DNA of 64,000 nucleotides from Dichetophora obliterata (Eukaryota; Arthropoda; Insecta; Diptera; Sciomyzidae): positions 34,859,563 to 34,923,562 of the forward strand of contig OY986437.1 of NCBI GenBank assembly GCA_963920525.1. Direction: 5' to 3'. The translations under genes and the position numbers were made by a program. Position 1 is the stretch's first letter. Every line of letters starts with the position of its first letter. The notes under the pieces are model-generated. The model did no database searches, had not been told where the DNA came from, and saw only the letters and a list, made by a program, of their open reading frames with translations. Positions 56,101 through 64,000 of the stretch are shown here, in pieces.

Positions 56101-59100
56101 TTAGTTTACAATCAGATTTGTCTGTGCGGACTTATGGATTGGGGAAATGTAAGCGGTTTTCCATTCATCTAGTAAAATCCCTTCTGCAAGTGCTTTGTAG
56201 AAAATTATCCTAAAGGGAGTGTGCAAAGAAGTAAAACATTTTTTTAAAAAGATCGGTGGGAGTAAATCGTAGCCTGCACGCTTGTTGCAGTCTAGGGTGG
56301 AGAGAGATTGAAAAACATCTTCATCAGAGATGTGAATGAAGTCTACGTTCACTGATTCTTTTATCTCTGTGAGGTTAGCTTTATGAGGTTCAGAAGTGGA
56401 ATCTTTGTAAACCGAGCCAAAGAAATCTGCGAGCAACACAGATATACCCTATGAGTTGTCGAAGATGGCTCCTTTGTATTCCATATTCATAGTTAGGAAT
56501 GTTTTGCTTGTTTTTCTTTTGGAGTTTATGTAGCACCACATTTGTTATCGCCATTAGCTAAAGTTGGTGAGAATCTCATGGGTCAACAACAAATAACTAA
56601 TAATTTCGTTGATAAAAATCTGCTATCCCCTTTTCAATCAGGTTTTGTCTGGACATGGGTGTTCGTCTGCTATTGTTAAGGTCATTGAAAAAATACGAGC
56701 GAAATATGATGCTGGCGTTATGACGTTACTTTGTTTGCTTGACTTTTCAAAAGCTTTCGATAAAGTAAACCATCAAAATTTGTTTAGTAAGCTCAGGTAT
56801 TTATTTGGGTCCCGTGATAGTGCTGTAAATCTTATGTCCAGTTATTTGTGTGATAGTCCAGTGTGATTTGTAGATGTGTGTTTCAATTATTTAAAGCTGG
56901 TCAATTGTCGTCGGGGTATAAATCTGTCTTAAGGGGCGTACCACAAGGGTCTATACTTGGCCCCCTCTTATTCTCTATTGTTATAAATTAAATATTTTCT
57001 GTCTGCAGTGATGCCTCTATCCATGCATATGGGCATTTCCAAACTGGCGTAACGGACGATTTGTACGAAGAAGTATTGAAAAAATAAAAATTAAAAAGTC
57101 TTATTTTTAAAAAGGCTTTTTTATATTTACGTAGTAATTAAGTATAATTATATTCAGTAAAAACAATGACAACAATCGACAGTAAGGATTTTAAGATATA
57201 AGCAAAAAGATGTGCTGACGTTACGTTACAAAAAACGTGCAAATTTAAAAATCTTATTTGATTTTTTTATTAAGCTTTTTGATCTGGCGTTACGTTACTT
57301 AAATTTCCATTGCAGTCTAATTGGGTAATTAAGTAGTTAGGTAGTTAAGTAATTATGAAATTTAGTAATTAAAAAACAAATTTAATATATTGTCCTTTCC
57401 TTGCTTCAACAATTTTTTCATTATCTTTATCCAATGCCTTCCATTTCTACTAAAACAAAAAAGTTTACGAAACATTTACTAAACATTTACGAAAAAGAAA
57501 AACTATATTTGTGAAACAGTACAGACGATTTGATCATCATGGTTAATGAAATTATGTAGAAATTGCTTAAATTAATAAAATTAAAATTTTTCTCTCAGAT
57601 AATATCATTAAATAATAGGTTTTTAATAAGTTTTAATTTTTTGGTCACGGTAGACTTTTCTGTGGAAATGCCTATATGCTGATAATGTTCAGATGTATTT
57701 ATCTAGAAGAACTGGACTTGTCGATGACCTATGTTGCAGAATCAATGAGGAACAGAAACAATGAGGAAGCATTAATAGCGAGTGGTCCATTAGCAATGTT
57801 ATTCTTCTAAACTCTTCCAAATCGTATGCACTTCCTATATGTAGTGGCAAAGCTTGTGTTAATGATGTCCTTGATTTGTTGATTGGCCCTAACAAGCCAA
57901 CTGTTGTGTCCAAAATTATAAATTTTGGTTTCTATATTAATTCTTCCCTTTACTGTGAAACAACATCTGGATCTTTATGAAAAATTCCAGTTTTGTATGG
58001 CCAGAAGAAGTCATGTTTTAATAGTTCCGAGGCACAGCTCGCTAATATCTCCTCAACTGTTCTACATCAACGCCATGATGTTTTGAAATTCTTAACCACG
58101 AAGGCTTAGGGAAATCACTGGTAGAGGTTCTTTTAGGCAATCTATTTTATCGTTTTTCTCTACTCTTTAGTATCTTTATAGTCCTGCTCTAATTATATTC
58201 TCTCATGATTTCCGTTTTTCCCCTCTAAATCTATACAATCATTCTTCACCAATAATTTATTAAAATTTTTAAGTTGCATTCAGACATTATTGTATTAGAA
58301 CTAATGTCTTTTATAATTGTCTTTAAGCTGAATTGTTGTAATTCAAGGACTTAAGTAAGTTAATCGTTTTAATATTTTATGTTGTACTATAACAAAGCAT
58401 AGCTCCAAGTGTACTTATATTTACCCCTAAACGATTAGATTGAATTGAACAAAAACATAATTCCAAGAATGTTCTGAGATGTTGTTAGCCAAACTTCTGC
58501 GACGGTTTGGCTTTCAGCGTAAAGTTGTGTTAATTTTAAGCTATATTTCACCCGTAAGAAGCCTAAGTTTATTAAATGATCACATTTTTAATATAAGTCA
58601 TGTTTTAATGTCCTTAAGCCTTAAACAAACACCATGTTTGCTTGGAGTTATTAATGTGGGTAATATTGAATTTAGATACTGCCTGGAAAAACAAATTTTA
58701 ATGCTTTTTAACGTGACAAGTATAACTGAATCCACCCTGTGTGACTTAATATACTCTCAAAACCTTTATCAAATCAACAATATAAAGACTGATTTAAATT
58801 GAATTCGTAACCGTATATTGGTTAATAATGATTTCAAGTATGAATTGTATAAATGAGAAATGCATCAGCGTATGAAACAACTGCTGAGGCAAAAGCATCA
58901 TAATTTTTGTTTTGTGAATTGAGTGAATTTCGAACTGACACCTCTGTATAATATAGCTTCTGTGATACAACTCATGGAATAACTAGAGAAGGTAGATGTA
59001 TGGCAGAGTAATCAGGTAGGGCCGACTCGGAGAGGAATGAAGTATAGAAGGCAGAAAAAGCGAGCTAGTTTTCAAAAGCAGCCGTTCATCTCGAGCTTCT

Positions 59101-62100
59101 TTATGTTCATGTTTCACAGTTGAGTTTAGGTTAAACTTTTTGTTTTGCTTTTTTGCAATATAACACTTCATCGGCATTTTATAGTTTTATTTACACTGTT
59201 CTTATAATATTTTCAAACTTAACACACGTGTTCGCACTGTTTACAATTTGAAAACATAATATTCTTATTTCATTTGACGTTTCTACGAACTTCGTTGTTT
59301 TAACAACTACTTAACATTTTCATTTTCCACTCTTCGTTGACGCGTGAGGGCACTAAGCGAGCCGGCCCTACCTGGTTATTCTGCCATGGGTAGATGCATG
59401 TCGGAGAGACAAACTTGACAGCTCACAGAAAACGATGAGAAAGCTAAAATTGGCCGCATTAAGCGGAGTCAACTGTTGTGAACGGTTATGGTAGCGATAC
59501 CTTAGTGAGCGATGTTTTTCTTTGAATGTGTTGTTACTCTAAGCGTTAGAAAAGTTGAAACATATTTAAGTTAATTATTATTATTGATTAATTATGTAAA
59601 TAATTTACTTGCAAATGTTTCTCTCTCAAATTTGCTGCGTTCTTTCTGTGTTTATTAATTTAACAGCGTTAGTAGCATGGCAAAATTAGACAAGGTAGTG
59701 TTAGGGCGGAGAGCCGGTGACCGAAACTGTCAAAACGAAGTTGACATTTCATACAAAATCTGCAAACAATGATAATGCAATATGAAAGCACAAATTGACA
59801 AAAATACCAAAATTGCTGAGTTTGGCAGTTATGGTCACTAAGAAAGAGAGCAAGTCAAGTTATACTATTGTTAGTAGCAGCATCTGACAGCTGACCACTC
59901 AACAGTTGTGTTCATGTGGTATAGAAATTGGCCACATTCAGCGCAGACAACAGTTGGCAACTGTTGTGTAAAAATTCGCTGAATGGTACAAATTTGGTAG
60001 CGCTAACTAAAACTGATAAAGTAGCGAACGCCTTTTAATCGAGCGAACAAATTCTATGCTACATGAACACAACTGTTTGCTTAACTGTCAGATGCTGTTA
60101 CTGACGCTGTTAAATTAATAAACGCAGAAAGAACGCAGCAAATTTAAGTGAGAAACCTTTGCAATTGAATTAAATTTACATAAAAATTGTCTGCGCTAAA
60201 TGCGGCCATTGTTCTTTTGGCCTCCGCTTCCTAGTCAGTTTAAGTGAGCGCTCCCATAATTGTATCATTCAGCGAATTTTCACACATCAGAAAGTCACCA
60301 ACTGTTGACTCCGCTGAATGCGGATATTTATTTTGTTGTTCGCAATTTTGAGCTTTTGGCTATGAGAAAGAGAACGCAGTCTGCAATGCATGTAACTTCT
60401 CTTGTTGCACCATGATACAACTTTTACAAAGCAAATTCGATATTGGTATTAGGTTCAAAAGGACCATTAATGAAGGTCTTTATTTATATGAGCCGGTTAC
60501 TAACCGTAAATGCAGATTCAAGCTCCCTTGAATCTATAATCATAGATTGATCCAACTCAAAAACCTGCAAAACAAGTCTAATTTAAAGTTCAAAGCAGCC
60601 AACTTGCCCGCAGACAAAGCGTTATTTGTTTTGCGCAGACGTGAATTTGAAATGCTCTTAAGCTTTTTCTACAAACAATATATGTTTTCTGTTGAAAATG
60701 ATATAAAGTCAAATCCAAAATATTTTTGATTGTATCTAAATTCCAAACGATAAGATATAAGCGAAATATTTGCAGATTTCTTTGGGTCGGTTTACAGCTC
60801 TTTTGAAAAGAAATTCTAAAGAATTTTTAGATCCCTTTACATCTAAGACAATTTTCGTTAGCTTAGCAAGAGCCATTACACTTCTATACAGATGGGTCAA
60901 AATTAAATGACAAGGTCGGGTATGGGGTCTACTCACAAGAATTAGGGCTATCCTTGGTTCGTAGGCTACCAGGTCACTGTAGTGTTTACCAAGCTGAAAT
61001 GATGGGAAAGGTACATCGGTGACTTCAATGGTTCGGAACTCACCGAGCATCCCGATGGCAACTGTCAAAATGCTGCTTAATGAGTACACCACATCCAAAG
61101 CCAACTCAAGATGGGGTCAACTCACAACATCCAGAACAACAAGGCTACCTCCAGACTAAGAGTCATCACAAATGACTTCTGCAGAAGCTGCAGGGACGAG
61201 GCGGAGGAAGAAAACATCTCCCATCTCCTATGTTCCTGTCCTGCACTTGCCAGAAGAAGACATAAATATCTGGGGTCATTTTCTTCTCGGAGCTTGAAAA
61301 TCTGTCAAAGACAAGCGTCAAACGTCTTACAAGCTTTATTAAGAGCTAAATATGGTTCCACTCGGACTAAAGGCCAAGTGTGCAGCGGTATAACAATGGA
61401 CCTTATAGGTCTAATTGAGCCGAGGTACGTGTGTTGGTAGCGGCTGCCATCTCAAACTAACCTAACCTAACCTAACCTAGCAAGATCCATCTTGGAGTGC
61501 GCAAGTATTGTGTGGAAGCCGTTTTACGAAACTTCAAAACACCGAATCGAAAATGTTCAAAAACTTTTTACAATATTTGCCCTACATAGATTACACTCTT
61601 GGGAAAACAGGCCGCCTCGCACACATAAGGATTCAAAGCTATTCCACATTAAATATCACAAAACCAATTATGGCCTTAATGAACCTATGTCTAGATGCCT
61701 TTCCAATTGCAATTCGGTAGCGAACCAATTGTGTTTTAGTACCGATCGTGATTTGTTTACGAAACTACTTTTAGATATTCTTCAATTTTCTCAACTGTGA
61801 ATGTATTAATTCCATAGTTTATAAGTTTGAATATAGTAAATAAATCACTTAAATTATGGAGTTTTTACTTAGTTTAAGATAAATATGAAATCTGTTAGGG
61901 TAATAACCCGGTAGATGGTAAATAAATAATAAAACTTACCAATCATTTCCGAGTCTATCACTGGCGTCGAATCATCGGATATATCACTGTATGCGGGACT
62001 TTGCACATCGTCGCGTGACATGGAATTGTCAAATTCTCCGGGCATTGGCGATTTGCGATTCTTTTTCGGTTTGCCGCCGCCAACAACAAAGCCAGACGTT

Positions 62101-63774
62101 GTTTTGGCAGTAAGCGGAATACCGATACCTTGTTGCTGTTGTGTATTTGTTGGAATTTGTGGAGGCGGCCCACTGGGATAAATGACGTGCTGCTGCTGCT
62201 GCTGTTGTTGTTGTTGCTGCTGCTGATGCAATAGTGCTTCTGTTGCTAACATTTGAACATTGCTACCAACTGGCACAGGTCTCAGAGGACTCTGCCCAGG
62301 CAGCGTATTGGTCTGAGGTGACGCATGCTGCTGCGCCGTTGCCTGTTGCAACTGCTGTTGCAAAGCTAAGCCGACAGGTGTTATGCCCAAAGTGCCATCA
62401 TTTTGAGGACCAAAGCGAAGTACTCCAGGTTTAACTAAATAAAAAAGAAGTAAAATAATTAGTCAAAAAGAAATATCATCTCTTCCATATTAAGTTTGAG
62501 GAAGTTTGGGTTAAATACGCACGTGCTCCTTGCTGCAGCAATACTTGCTGTTGCTCAGATAGCAGTGGAGGCATTCCACCAGCCGCACTGACGAGACCCA
62601 ACGACTGCTGTTGTTGCTGCTGGGACAGCGCTTGACCCGAAATTCCTGCAGTTATGCTGCCGCCAGGTATTGCATGTTGCTGCGTTGGCAGCTGCGTCGG
62701 CTGACCTGAACTTGCTGTCATTTGTGGCTGCAACGGTTGCGCTGTTGTCAACAAGCCACTTGCGTTGACCACTGTGGGCACTGTTATAATTGGTGCAGTT
62801 GTTGTGACGCTTGCACTTGCTGTTGCACTTGCAGCCAGTGATGATGATGATGACGATGCTGCAGATTCGGATGCAGTGCCAACAACTGCAGTTGAAGTTG
62901 TAGATGCTGGCGATGGCACTTGCACTAAAGGTGGCGGAGGCGCTACTACTGGAGTGGGAGTCAGTGGAGGAGCGGCGGATATTGGAGCTGGCGACGACAC
63001 AATTGCAGCATTTGGCGTTACAACTGTAGCAGTCACGGCGCTCAAGGGCGCATCCACTTCAGTTGGCGTATCTGTTGCCGTTGTCATTGGTGTTGTGGGT
63101 CTTGTCTGAGGAGGCGCTGCTGGAGATGACGGTGATGCTGGCGCTTCATCCGGCAGCTGTTGCATTGAATCCTCATCCATGGATACAGAACCGCCATGAG
63201 CATGTGATTGATGGTAGCGCAAACCATTAGCATGCTTATATTTCTTGCTGCAATCCTGTTCAGGACATTCTAGCAGCACAGGTGAGATCGCACACGGCGA
63301 AGCAGTCTTACATTTCTTTGTAGAAATTTGAACATTTAGACCCGTTACGGGATTGACGAGACTTTGTGGAGATGGTGTGGCAGCTAGGCCGCCGCCACTG
63401 GCTGATATAGGAATCCCGCTGGCATTAGCTATGCTAACCGAGTTCGTGGTACAGGTAGAGCTGCTACTGGCACTTTCACCATTTACCGGTGACGGTGATT
63501 CATCTTTTGATTTTCGCTTTTCCGGACGTGGCGGTAGGAATGCCGTGGGTGAAGTGCTCGGTGTATTTGTTGTTACACCACCACCACTACCACCACCGCC
63601 GCCGCCACTGCCACCATTGCCTGAGGATGATGAGGACGATGACGTTGAGCCACCACCACCACCACCACCGGCTGTGCTCGTAGTGGTTGTGTTAGTATTC
63701 GATGTTGAGCCGGAATTTGTGCGCGAGGCAGCACCACGTCCCTTGGCAGCACCATTGCGTAGTTTGGAATGAAC
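51343..63774 (-). CDS. sbb: Scribbler / brakeless, zinc-finger transcriptional co-regulator (seven 3' exons; 5' end outside the window)
   Basis: Sbb (also called brakeless and master of thickveins) is a nuclear co-repressor needed for larval foraging behaviour, photoreceptor axon targeting and thickveins repression; ZNF608/609 are the vertebrate relatives. Minus-strand exons are 62523-63774, 61940-62434, 53583-54219, 53266-53497, 52930-53195, 51483-52861 and 51343-51416. All junctions are GT-AG and in phase, giving about 1,445 residues here. The first exon has acceptor CATGCACAG at 63775, so further exons lie beyond 64000. One C2H2 finger is at 63195-63267 (C-x4-C-x12-H-x4-H, within [20 protein letters not shown]). 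Other identifying blocks are [27 protein letters not shown] and the C-terminal [20 protein letters not shown] plus [18 protein letters not shown]. Long Gln, Gly-Pro and Ser-rich runs separate them. Several 60-170 codon frames in this region are shadows of CAG/CAA repeats. The first intron listed (54220-61939) is full of transposons. Confidence 0.93.
54220..54956. other. Intronic sequence next to the sbb 637-bp exon
   Basis: This is part of the 7.7-kb sbb intron. It begins with the acceptor-side T tract and continues as AT-rich DNA with no coding content that I can support. Confidence 0.5.
54957..56520 (-). pseudogene. Broken non-LTR retrotransposon (jockey-like), reverse-transcriptase region
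   Basis: On the minus strand the order is that of a LINE ORF2. Near 56430 it reads [16 protein letters not shown], then [18 protein letters not shown] and [13 protein letters not shown] (RT N-terminal fingers). Near 55920 it has [19 protein letters not shown], the RT motif A with its catalytic Asp. The YADD region is missing or scrambled around 55750-55850. From 55690 to 54957 the thumb and C-terminal region are nearly intact ([46 protein letters not shown]), with one internal TAG, ending at a natural-looking stop. It lies in the same transcriptional orientation as sbb. Confidence 0.85.
56545..58190 (+). pseudogene. Broken non-LTR retrotransposon RT, head to head with the previous one, with an insertion
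   Basis: Plus-strand frames give an RT domain in order: [16 protein letters not shown], then [20 protein letters not shown] (motif A), LMSSYL, and [17 protein letters not shown] (motif B). The reading is then broken by 57026-57678 and resumes with [20 protein letters not shown], where the usual YADD reads YADN. It continues through [10 protein letters not shown] and [13 protein letters not shown] to about 58190 with scattered stops. The sequence differs from its inverted neighbour, so they are separate insertions of related jockey-like elements. Confidence 0.83.
57026..57678. mobile_element. 653-bp TIR insertion in the RT active-site region
   Basis: CATATGGGCATTTCC at the left is inverted with one mismatch at the right (GGAAATGCCTATATG). 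The insert is AT-rich, non-coding, and splits the LINE reading exactly between Ala-Tyr and Tyr-Ala-Asp, with a short imperfect duplication of the target. The word (A/G)ACGTTACGTTAC recurs inside. Confidence 0.6.
58680..58964 (+). pseudogene. Possible LINE endonuclease-region fragment
   Basis: The frame [20 protein letters not shown] followed by a broken NRILVNND resembles the end of the APE-type endonuclease domain of jockey-like elements (LYQ-N...N..LDLV), and a later stretch reads [15 protein letters not shown]. The neighbouring sequence is too decayed to define the edges. The 107-codon frame at 58479-58802 includes it. Confidence 0.35.
58999..59388. mobile_element. 390-bp hAT-type MITE nested in the composite
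   Basis: The ends ATGGCAGAGTAATCAGGTAG and (inverted) CTACCTGGTTATTCTGCCAT form TIRs of about 27 bp. GGTAGATG is duplicated exactly on both sides (58991-58998 and 59389-59396). Both flanks together reconstitute the host family's end (AGAGAAGGTAGATGCAT). Confidence 0.88.
59449..60330. mobile_element. Cluster of CATTCAGCGGAGTCAAC-family elements
   Basis: GCCGCATTAAGCGGAGTCAA at the left and GCGCTAAATGCGGCC near 60190 are inverted outer ends. GGCCACATTCAGCGCAGACA near 59930 and CAACTGTTGACTCCGCTGAA near 60300 are further ends of the same family. The inner words TTATTAATTTAACAGCG and CGCTGTTAAATTAATAAACG are also inverted. An insertion of about 194 bp (about 59677-59870) is bounded by TTAGTAGC on both sides and starts ATGGCAAAATTAGACAAGGT, like the 43650 family. 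Confidence 0.65.
60423..60815 (+). pseudogene. LINE fragment (region before the RT domain)
   Basis: The plus-strand reading [20 protein letters not shown], then [32 protein letters not shown] and, after a stop, [14 protein letters not shown] is the linker between endonuclease and RT of jockey-like LINEs. The same ADFFGSVY block opens the minus-strand LINE near 56430. The reading is broken by two or more stops. Confidence 0.7.
60870..61480 (+). pseudogene. LINE RNase H domain and 3' tail (I/R1-like clade)
   Basis: [18 protein letters not shown] followed by SVYQAEMMG is the RNase H core, with its catalytic Asp and Glu. A frameshift leads to [20 protein letters not shown] and [20 protein letters not shown], the CCHC knuckle found at the ORF2 C-terminus of I-, R1- and Loa-like elements. 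The frame ends at 61440, and the element ends in tandem CCTAA (61456-61479). The RNase H shows that it is a different family from the surrounding jockey-like pieces. Confidence 0.8.
61456..61479 (+). repeat. (CCTAA)n, about 4.5 copies, at a LINE 3' end
   Basis: ACTAACCTAACCTAACCTAA is followed by CCTAG. The pentamer equals the insect telomere motif TTAGG in complement, but its position directly after a LINE ORF2 C-terminus indicates a retrotransposon tail. Confidence 0.8.
61484..61800 (+). pseudogene. Jockey-like LINE C-terminal fragment
   Basis: The reading [40 protein letters not shown] and [19 protein letters not shown] corresponds block by block to the C-terminal 170 residues of the minus-strand LINE at 54957-55475. 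It ends at a TGA at 61798-61800. It begins abruptly right after the CCTAA tail of the preceding LINE. Confidence 0.8.
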
Positions 63775-64000
63775 CTGTGCATGGGAAAAATAAATCTGTT
63801 GTTTATGGAATACGTTAGTCAGACTCTGTCTCATCAACATCAAATTATGCGTTCATTAGAGTGCTCAAAATATTTATTCGGAGTTACTATAAAATTATAT
63901 AAAATTTTTTTTATTATATATATAATCGCGCATTTTTAACGAACTACCCGAACCGTTTTGAACACTCTAGCATTAATCTCCATTTAAAACAAATGAAAAA
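63775..64000 (-). other. sbb intron running off the window
   Basis: The acceptor CATGCACAG ends at 63775. No upstream exon is seen before base 64000. A palindromic word pair, GAGTGCTCAAAATATTTATT and TTTTGAACACTC, lies at 63860-63968. Confidence 0.6.

Larger units (their letters stand above)
58973..60414. mobile_element. 1.44-kb composite hAT-type MITE with 8-bp duplication, inserted in LINE sequence
   Basis: The ends CATGGAATAACTAGAGAAGG and (inverted) ACTTCTCTTGTTGCACCATG belong to the 41142 family. ATACAACT flanks both sides exactly (58965-58972 and 60415-60422). The flanks are LINE-derived. The family's basic unit is about 214 bp; the excess is nested DNA: the MITE 58999-59388, CATTCAGCGG-family pieces from 59449 to about 60330, and an inner element at about 59677-59870. 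Confidence 0.85.

Noticed and set aside
61456..61479. A true interstitial telomere tract
   Set aside because: It is only about 4.5 units long and sits directly after a LINE C-terminus, so a retrotransposon tail is the simpler reading.

Overview
The window reads as nuclear DNA of a higher fly (Diptera, Schizophora; a tephritid-like genome is my best guess). The evidence is short GT-AG introns of 48-80 bp in AT-rich DNA, five protein-coding genes whose closest recognisable relatives are Drosophila proteins, and intergenic DNA packed with small inverted-repeat transposons. No bacterial, organellar or viral gene is evident.

Layout. (1) 3.3-7.4 kb, minus strand: a six-exon PP2C-type Ser/Thr phosphatase of the PPM1G class (Drosophila CG10417-like). 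(2) 7.4-22.1 kb: transposon-rich DNA with a piggyBac-like MITE, nested MITEs, a decayed hAT transposase (13.7-16.1 kb, minus) split by a smaller inverted-repeat element, and a 924-bp near-perfect palindrome. (3) 22.5-24.1 kb, plus strand: bicaudal (bic), the beta subunit of the nascent-polypeptide-associated complex, with a foldback element in its 3' UTR. (4) 24.2-37.8 kb: more foldback MITEs, a tRNA-derived SINE inside a decayed Q-rich coding region, a 1.4-kb purine-only-like tract and a degenerate AT minisatellite. (5) 37.8-41.1 kb: a 3.2-kb foldback element with about 225-bp arms that carries a gene fragment. (6) 41.5-43.5 kb: pen-2 (gamma-secretase subunit, plus) and a TMEM177 homologue (minus), tail to tail, each with a hAT-type MITE just upstream of its start. 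(7) 44-51 kb: nested MITEs and the long 3' flank of the next gene. (8) 51.3-63.8 kb, minus: seven 3' exons of scribbler/brakeless (sbb), a zinc-finger transcriptional co-regulator. Its 7.7-kb intron holds broken jockey-like LINE fragments in both orientations plus a nested hAT MITE complex. Upstream sbb exons lie beyond base 64000.

The five genes do not form a pathway or operon; they are ordinary single-copy fly genes. As I recall, bic, pen-2 and sbb all lie on chromosome arm 2R of D. melanogaster, so the window may belong to Muller element C (inference from memory). The main novelty is the transposon structure: several insertions are datable by exact target-site duplications, by an in-frame empty-site reconstruction, or by a paralogous empty site inside this same window. 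All intron-exon structures were derived by hand from splice signals and reading-frame continuity; no transcript data were available.
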